From Amycolatopsis lexingtonensis (GTDB lineage: Bacteria > Actinomycetota > Actinomycetes > Mycobacteriales > Pseudonocardiaceae): a stretch of DNA of 64,000 bases. The notes beneath the pieces are model-generated. The model saw only the letters and a program-made list of their open reading frames with translations. It did no database searches and had not been told where the DNA came from. How positions within the stretch are numbered: the first letter of the stretch is position 1; every line of letters begins with the position of its first letter. The DNA lies in contig NZ_JADBEG010000001.1 in the NCBI RefSeq assembly GCF_014873755.1, positions 7,166,501 through 7,230,500 of the forward strand, given 5' to 3'. This document shows, in pieces, positions 41,009-50,355 of the stretch. The translations under genes were made by a program, and so were the position numbers.

Positions 41009-44000
41009 TCAGCCGCGCCGCTCGAGCACCCCGGTGAGCGTGCGGCGGGCGACGTCGGCGCCGAACAGGCGGTCCACCACCGTCTTGCCCTCTTCGGACA
41101 GCCGCTGCCACAGCTTGTCGTCCTCGAGCAGCGTGACGATCTCGTCGGCGAGCTCCTCTGCCGAAGCGCCGACGAGGACGTCCTGGCCGTGCGTCAGGTG
41201 CATGCCCTCGGCGGCCAGCGGGGTCGCGACCACGGGCACGCCGTAGCCGAGGCTCTCGCCCAGCTTCCCCTTCACCCCGGCGCCGAAGCGCAGCGGCGCG
41301 ACGACGACCCGCGCCTCGCCGTAAGCGCTGTCGAGGTTCGGGACCCAGCCGCGGACGACGACGCCGTCGCGCTCCAGGTCGAACATCTCCTGCGGCGGGT
41401 TGCTGCCGACGATCTGCGCGACCGCGTCCGGACGGCGGCGGCGCACGAGCGGCATGATCTCCTCCGCCAGCCAGCGCGCCGCGTCCCGGTTGGGCAGGTG
41501 GTCGAAGCTGCCGACGAACAGCACGCCGGAGCGGCCTTCGGGGACCGCGACCGAGCCGTCGGCGTGGTGCACGTTGGACAGCACCTCGACGCGCGCCGAC
41601 GGCACCAGCTCGCGCAGCAGCGCACGCTCCACATCGGACACGACGAAGGTGACGTCGGTGGCGCGGGTGAGGCCGAGTTCGGACTCCCGCAGCACTTCGG
41701 CGCGTCGCCGCAGCGTGAGCTCTTCGCGCGTTTCGCCGAGCTGCGCGGCCAGGTCGGCCTGCCGGTTGAGCCGGACGAAGTGCAGGTCGACCGTGTCGTA
41801 GGCGATGACGCAGTCGGGCGCGTGCTCGCGGACCTGCTCCAGCAGCTGCCAGGCCACGTGCGGGCGGGACAGCACGGCCAGGCTCAGGTCGGCCCCGGCG
41901 TCGCGCAGGAACTCGAGCTGTTCGCCGAGCCCGGCCACCACCGTGACGCCCGCGCGGTACAGCGCGTCGGCGTACGGCTCCGGCAGCGCGTTGTTCAGCG
42001 GCATGAACACGACACGCTGGCCGAGGCCGACGAGCAGTTCGAGGATGCGGAACATCCGGACCGAGCCGGAATCCTTGTCCGGCATCGGCACCTGGTGGTC
42101 GGCGACCAGCACGGTGCCGCCGCGGTGGCCGTCCTTCGTGCGCTGCCGCCCGGCCCAGACCGCGCGCGGGCTCGCCTCGGGGAAGTGGTCGCGCAGCTGG
42201 ACGCTCCACTTGTCGACGAAGACGCCGCGGTTGAGCTCCTGGTGGCGCTTCACGCCGGAGGAGACGTCCGTGCCGTTGGTGATGCCTTCGTGGTGCACGA
42301 CGACCGACGCGGGCTGGACCATCGTCCGGTACCCGGCCGCCCGCACGGCGAACGCGAGGTCGGTGTCTTCGTAGTACGCGGGCGCGAAGCGCTGGTCGAA
42401 GCCGCCGATGCGCTCGAACAGCTCGCGGCGGACGAGCAGCGCCGCGCCCGAGCAGTAGTCGACGTCGCGCAGTGCCTGGTACCAGGGGGCGTCCGGGTTC
42501 TGCAGCCTGCCGTAGTTCCAGCCGGTGCCGTCGGCCCAGATGATGCCGCCGCACTCCTGCAGGCGGCCGTCCGGGTAGACCAGCTTGGACCCGACGAGCC
42601 CGACGTCCGGCCGCGTCTCGACGACGGCGACCAGTTCGTCCAGCCAGCCCGCCTTGACCTCGGTGTCGTTGTTGAGGAAGAAGATGAAGTCGCCGCGCGC
42701 GTTCTCCGCGCCCAGGTTGCAGGCGCCGACGAAGCCCAGGTTCTTCGGCGCGCGGACCAGGCGGACCCCCGCGCAGCCGGCGACGCGGTCGGCGGAGTCG
42801 TCCGGCGACTTGTCGTCGACGACGATCACCTCGAACGGCGTCGCGGGCAGGTGCCGCTGGATCGAGTCGAGGCAGCCGCGGGTGTAGTTCCAGTTGCCGT
42901 AGACCGGGATGACGACGCTGACGATCGGCTGGTCGCTGGTGGTCACCGCGACCGGACCCGGGACGCCGGCGGGCTCGCCGGGCAGCACCCCGGCCGGGCG
43001 GCCGAGCGCCGTCTCGTAGAAGTCGCGGCGGCGGGTGCCGCGGGGCGCGTACTTCTCGATCGTGCCGCGGTACTTCCCGATCGCGCGCTGGACGAGCGCG
43101 GACGTCTCGGCGCGCAGCTTCTCGTTCTCCGCGGCGAGCCTGCCGATGGTCTCGCTCAGGCCGGTGTTGTTGCTGGCGAGCCACTCCAGGCGTTCTCGGT
43201 CGTAACCCGCCTTGCGCTGCAGGCGGTTCAGCTCGTCGGCGGCGCGCTGCCGGTCCTCGCGGGCGCGCTCGGCCTGCCGGAGCGCCTCGTCGCGCTCACG
43301 CGAAGCTCGCTGCTCGGCCGCGGTCACCTCGGCCAGCTCTCCGGTGAGCCGGGCGACGGACGCCGTCGCCTGGTCGCGCTCGGCTTCCGCGCGGCCCAGC
43401 CCGTCACGCAGGCGGCCCGCTTCGGCGGCGGCCCGCGCGACGAGGGTGAGCTTCGGGTCGATCAGCGCCGACGTCGAGGGCACGTCGAGCGGCTCGGCCG
43501 ACGCGACGGAGACGAAGTACGTGTGGGGCGCGCCCGGTTCGATGACCCAGCCGTCGGCGTCGTCGGGCTGGAGCGCGAAGACCTCCGCGCCGGCACCCGC
43601 GCCGTTGTCGTGGATCAGCGACCCGACGGCGACGTTCTGCCGCAGCACGACGACGTGCTCGAAGCTGCCGGCCAGCAGCGAGCGGAACGCCGACTCGGTC
43701 AGCTCGTGCACGTGGTACGGGTTCTCGTTGCCGTGGTCGTGCGAGTAGACCTCGATGTCCGGGGTGCTGCAGAGGAACACCCCGCCCGGCGCGAGCCGGT
43801 TGCGGACCAGCGCCATCAGCCGGTCCTGCTCGTCGACGTGCTCGATCGCCTCGAAGCACGTGATGACGTCGAAGACCTCGCCGTCGAGCGCGGCCGGGTC
43901 GGTGATCGACCCGACCTCGAACCGGACGTGCGGGTAGCGGGCCCTGGCGTGCTCGACGGTCCGCGGGTCGATCTCGAGCCCGACGACCTCGGCGGCCGAC

Positions 44001-44188
44001 CCGGCGACCAGCGCGGCGCCGTAGCCTTCGCCGCTGGCCAGGTCGAGGACGCGCTTGCCGGCGGTGAACCGGCTCGCGAACGCGTAGCGGTGGTAGTGCT
44101 CGTAGATCACCTGGAGGTCGTCGGTCCACGGCACGCACCGCTCGCCGGTCCACTCGATCAGGCGCTCACCGCTCGTCCCCTTGCCCAT
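41009..44188 (-). CDS. Trifunctional methyltransferase-GT2-GT4 fusion
   Basis: The 1059-aa protein has three enzymatic parts. First is a class I SAM methyltransferase (about residues 1-210; VLDLASGEGYGAALV, CFEAIEHVDEQ). A coiled coil (about 250-355) leads to a GT2 glycosyltransferase (about 400-650; VIVVDDKSPDDS, FLNNDTEVKAGW, EDTDLAFAVRAAG). Last is a GT4-type domain (about 690-1050; GSFDHLPNRDAARWL, PLRFGAGVKGKLGESLGYG). It has no signal peptide or membrane span, so it acts in the cytoplasm on a lipid- or nucleotide-linked glycan. It follows the methyltransferase gene by 10 bp in one operon. Confidence 0.88.
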   Translation of the reverse strand: MGKGTSGERLIEWTGERCVPWTDDLQVIYEHYHRYAFASRFTAGKRVLDLASGEGYGAALVAGSAAEVVGLEIDPRTVEHARARYPHVRFEVGSITDPAALDGEVFDVITCFEAIEHVDEQDRLMALVRNRLAPGGVFLCSTPDIEVYSHDHGNENPYHVHELTESAFRSLLAGSFEHVVVLRQNVAVGSLIHDNGAGAGAEVFALQPDDADGWVIEPGAPHTYFVSVASAEPLDVPSTSALIDPKLTLVARAAAEAGRLRDGLGRAEAERDQATASVARLTGELAEVTAAEQRASRERDEALRQAERAREDRQRAADELNRLQRKAGYDRERLEWLASNNTGLSETIGRLAAENEKLRAETSALVQRAIGKYRGTIEKYAPRGTRRRDFYETALGRPAGVLPGEPAGVPGPVAVTTSDQPIVSVVIPVYGNWNYTRGCLDSIQRHLPATPFEVIVVDDKSPDDSADRVAGCAGVRLVRAPKNLGFVGACNLGAENARGDFIFFLNNDTEVKAGWLDELVAVVETRPDVGLVGSKLVYPDGRLQECGGIIWADGTGWNYGRLQNPDAPWYQALRDVDYCSGAALLVRRELFERIGGFDQRFAPAYYEDTDLAFAVRAAGYRTMVQPASVVVHHEGITNGTDVSSGVKRHQELNRGVFVDKWSVQLRDHFPEASPRAVWAGRQRTKDGHRGGTVLVADHQVPMPDKDSGSVRMFRILELLVGLGQRVVFMPLNNALPEPYADALYRAGVTVVAGLGEQLEFLRDAGADLSLAVLSRPHVAWQLLEQVREHAPDCVIAYDTVDLHFVRLNRQADLAAQLGETREELTLRRRAEVLRESELGLTRATDVTFVVSDVERALLRELVPSARVEVLSNVHHADGSVAVPEGRSGVLFVGSFDHLPNRDAARWLAEEIMPLVRRRRPDAVAQIVGSNPPQEMFDLERDGVVVRGWVPNLDSAYGEARVVVAPLRFGAGVKGKLGESLGYGVPVVATPLAAEGMHLTHGQDVLVGASAEELADEIVTLLEDDKLWQRLSEEGKTVVDRLFGADVARRTLTGVLERRG

Positions 44189-44198
44189 GGCGGGCAGA

Positions 44199-45605
44199 TT
44201 AGCGGAGGCTCAGTCCGACCAGGACGTACGCCAGTGTGCGGCGGTCGCCGCCCAGGCCGGCGGTGATCGACCAGTCCGCGTCGAGCGAGAGCCGCACCTG
44301 CCGGTGGGCGTCCAGCCGGACCGGCAGCACCTGCTCGGTCAGCCCGGCCCCGACGTCGGCCTTCGCGACCGGGACGCCGTCCACGGACACCGTGACGCTG
44401 CCGTGCTCGGTGGCGTCTTCCGGCAGGTAGGTCTTGAGTTCGACGGCCTCGACCGCGGCGGTCGTGAGCAGCGGGAACTCGACCGACGGCGCCGCCCAGT
44501 CGTCGTGCGCGACGCCGTTCATCCGCCCGGTCACGAGTCCCGCGCCGCCCACCAGCCGTTCGCCGTTGGTGCCCCCGGGCCGGAACGAGACGCGGCCGGC
44601 GGGGTCGACGACGCGGGTGTCGCGCACCGACCGTTCGGGCGTCCGGTTGCCGTGCACCCGCAGCGGCTGCGGCGTGGGGTGGAACAGCGCGGTCAGCCGC
44701 GTGCCGGTGACCAGCCCGAGGTCGAGCAGGTTGTCGTCGAGCACGCCGATCTCGTCGATCAGGGCCACGTGCGCGGGGTTGTCCATGTCGAAGTTGTGGC
44801 CGTAGATGCGGTCGACGAACGGGTCGATCACGTTGCCGTAGGGCAGGAACAGGCTCGGGTGCAGGTGGTCGAGCAGCACCGGCAGGACGTCCTGGGCGCG
44901 GATGCCCTCGAACCCGTCGGCGGCGCAGTCGACGTCCTCGAACCGCTCGTCGGTCCGCCCGGTCAGCGAGTTGTGGCGCAGTTCGGGCGGCAGAGTCACC
45001 CAGATCCGGTCGACGACCTCGTGCGCTTCGGGCCACCGGCGGTGCCCGTTGCGGCCGATCATGTCGTGCACGACCAGGACGCCGTCCGCGGTCAGGCTGT
45101 GCTTGATCTGGCCGTAGAGGTGTTCGAGGTCCAGCACGTGGTGCAGGGCCTGGAACCCGACGACGACGTCGTGCTCGGCGTCGGCGCGCCAGGTGTTGAA
45201 GTCGGCGGTGATCAGCTCGACGCGGTCGGCAACGCCCTGCTCGCGGGCCGACGCCTCGGCGCGCGCCTGCATCTCGGGGTTCAGCTCCAGCAGCCGCAGC
45301 CGGACGTTGTCCAGGCCGGCGGCGGTCAGGCCGCGCAGCCAGCCGAGCTCCTGGTCGCCGTTGCCGCTGCCCAGCGACAGCACGACGGCGTCGCGGGAAA
45401 GCGCCTTCGCGCGTTCGGCGATCTGCCCGACGATCAGCTCGTCAAGGCCGGGCACGCCGAGCGCTTCGAGCTTCGGGCGCACGTGCCGGTTGGACCACCG
45501 GTGCGCCGACGGCGGCAGGTTGCCGTGGATCTCCTCCTGGCCGGCGAAGGTTTCGCGCTCCCTGGCCAGCCGCGCCTCGTAGCCCGGCCCTCGGCCACCG
45601 TTCAT
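44199..45605 (-). CDS. Class I SAM methyltransferase with C-terminal beta-rich domain
   Basis: The 468-aa protein has a methyltransferase fold at about residues 60-200 (VVLSLGSGNGDQELGWLRGL, LLELNPEMQARAEA, ALHHVLDLEHL). A middle segment (HGNRTPERSVRDTRVVD) and a beta-rich C-terminal part (about 330-468) that may bind carbohydrate follow. The start ATG lies behind GAGGGGACGTGCG. It is the first gene of an operon with the trifunctional glycosyltransferase, so it probably modifies the same glycan. Confidence 0.8.
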   Translation of the reverse strand: MNGGRGPGYEARLARERETFAGQEEIHGNLPPSAHRWSNRHVRPKLEALGVPGLDELIVGQIAERAKALSRDAVVLSLGSGNGDQELGWLRGLTAAGLDNVRLRLLELNPEMQARAEASAREQGVADRVELITADFNTWRADAEHDVVVGFQALHHVLDLEHLYGQIKHSLTADGVLVVHDMIGRNGHRRWPEAHEVVDRIWVTLPPELRHNSLTGRTDERFEDVDCAADGFEGIRAQDVLPVLLDHLHPSLFLPYGNVIDPFVDRIYGHNFDMDNPAHVALIDEIGVLDDNLLDLGLVTGTRLTALFHPTPQPLRVHGNRTPERSVRDTRVVDPAGRVSFRPGGTNGERLVGGAGLVTGRMNGVAHDDWAAPSVEFPLLTTAAVEAVELKTYLPEDATEHGSVTVSVDGVPVAKADVGAGLTEQVLPVRLDAHRQVRLSLDADWSITAGLGGDRRTLAYVLVGLSLR

Positions 45606-45670
45606 CGCACGTCCCCTCGGGTTCACCTGTTCCGAGCCGCCTGTCACCGGCCCGGCGCTAGGATACGGCC

Positions 45671-46987
45671 GTGTCCTCCCGTCCTCCGTCGCAGTTGCCC
45701 ACGCCGCCACTGCTGCCCAGGACCCCGGAGTCGTTCCTGCCCAAGGAGCACAACCTCTACCGGCCCCGGCACAGCAAGCGCCAGCGCACCGCGCTGGCCT
45801 GCGCGGCCTTCTTCTTCGTCACGCCGCTGTTCCTCTCCGCGGTCGGCGTGCGGCCGGCCGCGTTCGAGAACCGGCCGCTGCGCGACTTCCCGAGCCTGTC
45901 CGACGGCTTCGGGTTCTTCACCGGCCTGTCCGGCTGGGCGACCGACCACCTGCCGCTGCGCCAGGCCGGCGTCCAGGCCGCCGACGCCGTCGGCACCGGC
46001 GTCTTCGGCGACCCGCCCGGGTCCGGCCAGGGCACCAGCCACGACGGCGGCACCGTCGGCGTCGACCAGGGGCACCCGAACACCGGCGACGTCCCGGGGT
46101 ACGTCTACCCGACCGTGCTCCCGGGCAAGGACGGCTGGCTGTACCTCGGCGAGGACGTCAACGCGCGGTGCCGCCCGGTGATGGACACCGACCACGTCGT
46201 CGCCGCCCTGCGGAAGCTGCGGGGCGTGGTCGAGCGGTCCGGGCGGAAGTTCGAGCTGGTCATCGCGCCGGACAAGTACAGCGAAGAGCCGTCGCACCTG
46301 CCCGACACCTACGTCGGCAAGCCGTGCGCGCAGGCGCGGACCGCCGAGTTCTGGAACCGGGTGCCGCGCGAGACCGGCGCGATCGACCTGCGGCCCGCGC
46401 TCGCCGACGCCGAGAAGCGGGTCGGGCATTCGCTGTACGACCGCAACGACACGCACTGGTCGTTCGACGGCGGCCTGGTCATGACGTACGCGCTGGGCGC
46501 GGCCATCCAGCCCGGCAGCACGGCGAACTGGCAGGCGGCGCCGACCGGCGTCCGGCCGTGGCCCGCCGACCTGGCCCGGGTGCTCGGCAAGAACGAGCAG
46601 CGCTCGCTGACGACGTACAGCCTCGCCACCGACGGCGGCGCCGACCGGACCCGCTACATCGCGAGCGACTTCAAGACGCCGCTGCACCTGAGCCAGCCGG
46701 ACGGCGCCAAGCCGAAGGGTTCGATAGCTCCGAACACGGCGGTCGTCGCCGACTCGTTCACCCAGTTCGCCAGCCCGTTCCTGGCCGCGACCTGCCAGGA
46801 CGTCACCATCGTGCACGCCGAAACGGTCGCGCAGAGCAGCGCGCAGGAGATGGCCGGCCTGTTCGCCGACCGCGACATCGTGACCTTCGAACTGGTCGAA
46901 CGGAGCGTCATCGGCGGGTCGTCCGCGCTGCTGCGCGACCAGACGATCGACCTGCTCGGTCAGGTGCTCGCCGCCCACCCTCGCTGA
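45671..46987 (+). CDS. AlgX/AlgJ-like O-acetyltransferase
   Basis: The 438-aa protein has a cytoplasmic tail, one signal-anchor helix (about residues 40-60) and an external SGNH-hydrolase-like domain. YDRNDTHWSFDGG (about 256-268) supplies the catalytic Asp-His pair, as in alginate O-acetyltransferases AlgJ and AlgX. A Ser in VADSFTQF (about 359-366) is the likely nucleophile. The start is GTG at 45671. It would acetylate an exported polysaccharide. It is divergent from the methyltransferase-glycosyltransferase operon with 65 bp between, so the promoters are shared. Confidence 0.82.
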   Translation: MSSRPPSQLPTPPLLPRTPESFLPKEHNLYRPRHSKRQRTALACAAFFFVTPLFLSAVGVRPAAFENRPLRDFPSLSDGFGFFTGLSGWATDHLPLRQAGVQAADAVGTGVFGDPPGSGQGTSHDGGTVGVDQGHPNTGDVPGYVYPTVLPGKDGWLYLGEDVNARCRPVMDTDHVVAALRKLRGVVERSGRKFELVIAPDKYSEEPSHLPDTYVGKPCAQARTAEFWNRVPRETGAIDLRPALADAEKRVGHSLYDRNDTHWSFDGGLVMTYALGAAIQPGSTANWQAAPTGVRPWPADLARVLGKNEQRSLTTYSLATDGGADRTRYIASDFKTPLHLSQPDGAKPKGSIAPNTAVVADSFTQFASPFLAATCQDVTIVHAETVAQSSAQEMAGLFADRDIVTFELVERSVIGGSSALLRDQTIDLLGQVLAAHPR

Positions 46988-47112
46988 CGCTGAACCACGC
47001 GGAGGTAACGACGGGGTGGTGGGCGACGAACAGGTGAGCACACCCGTGCACAATGACTCCGTGCGGACCTCCGGTTCGCACCAGCAGGCGATATACCCAA
47101 GGGGGTACCGGG

Positions 47113-48339
47113 GTGACCTGGCAGGAAGAGCTGCGCAGGCTTGACGAGGAGCTCGCGGCAGGCAACCTGACGGCCGACGAATACCGGGCCCGGCGCGACC
47201 GGGTGCTGTCCATGGCCGTCTCGACCGGCGAGAGCCAGTCGGCGGCCCCCGCCCAGCCCGCGCAGTCGCAGCCGGCCGGGAACGCCGCCGAGACCCAGAT
47301 CATCCCGCCGGTGTCCCCGCCGCAGCCGCAGCCGCAGGAGAACTCCGCCGAGGCGACGCAGGTCGTCTCCGCGGCCGACGCCGGCGGTGGCGAGCGGACC
47401 CAGGTCGTCCCGCAGTGGCAGCAGCAGCACCCCCACTCGCCGTCGGGCGGGTTCCCGCAGCAGCAGCCGCCCCCGCAGTACAGCCAGCACTCCCCCGCCG
47501 GCGGGTTCGCCCAGCCGATGCAGCAGCAGAACCCGTGGGGTGCGCAGCAGCAGGACGTCAGCCCGCCGTGGGGCGGTTCGGAGTTCCCGCCGCTGGCGCC
47601 GTCGAACAACGCCGACTGGATCAGCCAGGGCCCGGAGAGCTTCCAGACCCAGCCGTCGTCCGGCAAGGGCAAGAAGATCGCGTTCGCGATCGTCGCAGTG
47701 CTCGTGGTGGCCGGCCTCGGCTTCGGCGTCTGGGCGCTGTTCATCAAGGACGGCGGTGGCCAGAACCCGCCGGTCGCGCAGAGCTCGAGCCAGCAGCAGC
47801 CGCCGCCCGCGCCGACCGTCAAGCCGCTCCCGGAGCCGCCCGCGGCCAAGCCGGAGCCGGCCGACAACTCCGCCGCGCTGGTCACCCCGGCGGGCACGAC
47901 CCGCGCCGGTGGTGGCGAGTTCGACCTCGACAAGCTGCAGTCGGCCAAGTACCTGCCGACGACGGTCATCGAGAAGGCCAAGCAGAGCGGCATGACCGAA
48001 GGCCTGCTCAAGACGACCAAGGACGGCGACGTCACGCTGGGCCTGTTCGCGCTGGAGCTGCCGAACACGCAGGCCGCCGCCGCGGTGGCCGCCGAGTACG
48101 GCAACGCGGAGCAGGAAGGCGGCCTGACCGTCAACCGCAACCTGTCGCTGCACGGCGTCCAGGTGTTCTCGGCGGCGGACGCGAACCAGCAGGTCTACCG
48201 CGCGGTCTACGTGCTCTACAACCGCGTGATCATCATCGACTCGTTCGGCCCGTCCAAGGACGCGACGCTCAACTCGTTCAAGACGCTGCTGACCGCGCAG
48301 GTCCAGAAGGCTCCGCCGACGGAGCGCACCAACAACTGA
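47113..48339 (+). CDS. Single-span membrane protein with N-terminal WQEELRRLD motif (copy 2)
   Basis: The 408-aa protein begins VTWQEELRRLDEELAAGNL (GTG 47113 behind AAGGGGGTACCGG), nearly the same as the protein at 39875. A long Gln/Pro-rich, low-complexity cytoplasmic region (about 45-190), one helix (about 194-216) and an external domain (about 270-395) follow. The external domains of the two paralogs differ in sequence but not in plan. The pair brackets the surface-glycan genes. Function is unknown. Confidence 0.7.
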   Translation: MTWQEELRRLDEELAAGNLTADEYRARRDRVLSMAVSTGESQSAAPAQPAQSQPAGNAAETQIIPPVSPPQPQPQENSAEATQVVSAADAGGGERTQVVPQWQQQHPHSPSGGFPQQQPPPQYSQHSPAGGFAQPMQQQNPWGAQQQDVSPPWGGSEFPPLAPSNNADWISQGPESFQTQPSSGKGKKIAFAIVAVLVVAGLGFGVWALFIKDGGGQNPPVAQSSSQQQPPPAPTVKPLPEPPAAKPEPADNSAALVTPAGTTRAGGGEFDLDKLQSAKYLPTTVIEKAKQSGMTEGLLKTTKDGDVTLGLFALELPNTQAAAAVAAEYGNAEQEGGLTVNRNLSLHGVQVFSAADANQQVYRAVYVLYNRVIIIDSFGPSKDATLNSFKTLLTAQVQKAPPTERTNN

Positions 48340-48434
48340 CACTGACCCGAACGGGTGAGTTCGGCCGTGTCGGTGAACGCGGTCCCCCTCCCGGACGCCT
48401 CTTGAGCAGAGAGTCGGCCGGGAGAGGAGGCGCC

Positions 48435-48530
48435 GTGATCTGGATCTGCTTGGTCTCGGTCCTCGCCGTGGTGTTCCTGGTGCGGGCCGTGCGGGTGGTG
48501 CGCCGGGTCAGGCGGGCCGACGCGGGCTGA
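48435..48530 (+). CDS. 31-aa single-span membrane peptide
   Basis: A GTG at 48435 is preceded by an ideal GGGAGAGGAGG ribosome binding site. The 31 codons give a hydrophobic helix (MIWICLVSVLAVVFLVRAV) followed by an Arg-rich tail. Such mini-proteins with strong RBSs are often genuine. Its last 23 bases overlap the 3' end of the convergent response-regulator gene. Function is unknown. Confidence 0.5.
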   Translation: MIWICLVSVLAVVFLVRAVRVVRRVRRADAG

Positions 48531-49176
48531 CCAGGCCCGACTCGTAGGCCAGCACCACCAGCTGGGCCCGGTCGCGCGCGCCGATCTTCGTCATGATGCG
48601 GCTGACGTGGGTGCGCGCGGTGGCCGTCGAGATCACCAGGTGGGCGGCGATTTCGTCGTTCGACATCCCGCCCGCGACGAGCGCGAGGACCTCGCGTTCG
48701 CGGTCGGTGATCTCGCGGACTGCGCTGGTGTCGACGCGCCGGTTCTCCGGGCGGCCGACGAACTCCTGGATCAGCCGCCGCGTGACGGTCGGCGCCAGCA
48801 GCGCCTCGCCGCTCGCGACCACCCGCAGCGCGCGCAGCAGCTCGACCGGCTCGGTGTCCTTCAGCAGGAACCCGCTCGCGCCGGCGCGCAGGGCTTCGTA
48901 GACGTACTCGTCGACGTCGAACGTGGTGAGCACCAGCACCTTCGTCCCGGCGAGATCGGGGTTCGCGGTGATCCGGCGGGTCGCTTCGAGGCCGTCGACG
49001 CCCGGCATCCGGACGTCCATCACGACGATGTCCGGGTGGTGCTCGATGGCGAGCGCGACGGCCTGGTCGCCGTCGCCCGCCTCCCCGCACACCTCGAAGC
49101 CGTCCTCGGTCTCCAGGAGCACGCGGAACCCGGCGCGGACCAGGACCTGGTCGTCGGCCAGCAGGACGCGGATCAT
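48508..49176 (-). CDS. NarL/LuxR-type response regulator
   Basis: The 222-aa regulator has a receiver domain (residues 1-120; LLADDQ acidic pair, Asp in VVMDVRMPGVDG, switch Lys in GFLLKDTEP). A LuxR-type helix-turn-helix follows (about 150-215; ITDREREVLALVAGGMSNDEI). The start ATG 49176 gives the standard MIRVLLADD and overlaps the kinase stop by 4 bp. It forms a two-component pair with the gene upstream. Its targets are not shown; the divergent small peptide gene is close by. Confidence 0.93.
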   Translation of the reverse strand: MIRVLLADDQVLVRAGFRVLLETEDGFEVCGEAGDGDQAVALAIEHHPDIVVMDVRMPGVDGLEATRRITANPDLAGTKVLVLTTFDVDEYVYEALRAGASGFLLKDTEPVELLRALRVVASGEALLAPTVTRRLIQEFVGRPENRRVDTSAVREITDREREVLALVAGGMSNDEIAAHLVISTATARTHVSRIMTKIGARDRAQLVVLAYESGLVSPRRPA

Positions 49177-50279
49177 GCTTCCCCCTCGATCGGTAGCTCG
49201 ACGCACACTTCGAAACCGCCGTCGACCGGCCCGGCGGTGCACCGGCCGCCGAGCGCCGCGGCGCGTTCGCCCATGCCCCGCAGGCCGTGGCCGGGCGTCG
49301 GCCGGGCGGTGCCGCGGCCGTCGTCACGCACCTTCAGCGTGAAGGCGCCCGGTCGCCGGTCGAACCGGATGTCGACGCGGGACGGCTGGTCGGCGTGCCG
49401 GACGACGTTGGTCAGCGACTCCTGGAGGATCCGGTACGCGGCCGCGTCGACCGGCGCCGGGAGGTCGCCCGGCTCGCCGTGGACGTCGACCGCCAGCTCG
49501 GCGTCGCGGGCGTGGTCCAGCAGCTCACCGGCCTGGGCGAGGCTCGGCGCGGGTGCCTTGTCCTCGCCCGAGCGCAGCACGGCCAGGGTCGCGCGCAGGT
49601 CCTTGAGCGCGGACGCGCTGGCCGCCTTGATGTTCAGCAGCGCCTCCTTCGCCTGCTCCGGCCGCCGGTCGGCGACGTGCGCGGCGACGCCGGCCTGGAC
49701 GTTGATCATGGCGAGGCTGTGCGCGACGACGTCGTGGACCTCGCGGGCGATGCGCAGCCGCTCCTGCTCGGCGAGCCGGTGGCGGTGCTCGTCGGCCTGC
49801 TCGCGGCGGGCGGCGAGCGCGTCGAGCTGGTACCGCACGGCGGTGCCGACCCCGATCACCGCGACCAGCCAGACGACGAGGAAGCCGGCGCCGAACTCCA
49901 GCGCGAACGACCCCGACGTCACGATGTGGACCAGGTAGAGCACGGTCAGCGCGGCGGACCCGGTGATGCCGGCGGTCAGCGGCCCGCGTTGCCGGGTGAG
50001 CAGGAAGAGCGCGACGGTCGGGACGAGGATGACCGGCCCGCCGGGCAGCCCGGAGGCGTAGTAGCCGAACGCCGACGCCGTCGTGACCAGGAAGATCATC
50101 AGCGGGAAGCGGTGGACGAGCAGCAGCGTCAGCCCGGTGGCGGCGAGCCACGCGGCCGCGGCCGGCGTCATCGGCGTAGCGCCGGGCTGCCAGCGCGACG
50201 CACCGCTCGTCGCCCCGAGCACGAACCCGGTCACGACGACGGTGCGCACCACGCGCCCCACCCACGGCGGCCATCTCAT
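49173..50279 (-). CDS. DesK/NarX-type sensor histidine kinase
   Basis: The 368-aa kinase has about five N-terminal membrane helices (residues 10-150), a coiled linker, the HisKA_3 box EVHDVVAHSLAMINVQAG (about 179-196) with the phospho-acceptor His, and an HATPase domain (about 270-365; ESLTNVVRHA, VRDDGRGT, GHGLRGMGERAAALGG). The helices have short loops, so it probably senses a membrane-borne signal. It is the partner of the regulator at 48508, with 4-bp overlap. Confidence 0.92.
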   Translation of the reverse strand: MRWPPWVGRVVRTVVVTGFVLGATSGASRWQPGATPMTPAAAAWLAATGLTLLLVHRFPLMIFLVTTASAFGYYASGLPGGPVILVPTVALFLLTRQRGPLTAGITGSAALTVLYLVHIVTSGSFALEFGAGFLVVWLVAVIGVGTAVRYQLDALAARREQADEHRHRLAEQERLRIAREVHDVVAHSLAMINVQAGVAAHVADRRPEQAKEALLNIKAASASALKDLRATLAVLRSGEDKAPAPSLAQAGELLDHARDAELAVDVHGEPGDLPAPVDAAAYRILQESLTNVVRHADQPSRVDIRFDRRPGAFTLKVRDDGRGTARPTPGHGLRGMGERAAALGGRCTAGPVDGGFEVCVELPIEGEA

Positions 50280-50355
50280 GCCGCGAAAACTACCGGTCGC
50301 GGAGCCGGGCCGCGTCCGCCTCGGAGCGACTCCTCGCGTACGCCGTACGCCGTAG

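Noticed and set aside
41189..44266. A 1025-codon plus-strand open frame over the glycosyltransferase gene
   Set aside because: It is the antisense of the trifunctional fusion and shows only repetitive Arg/Ala/Gly/Val/Asp composition. The minus-strand gene has clear catalytic motifs.
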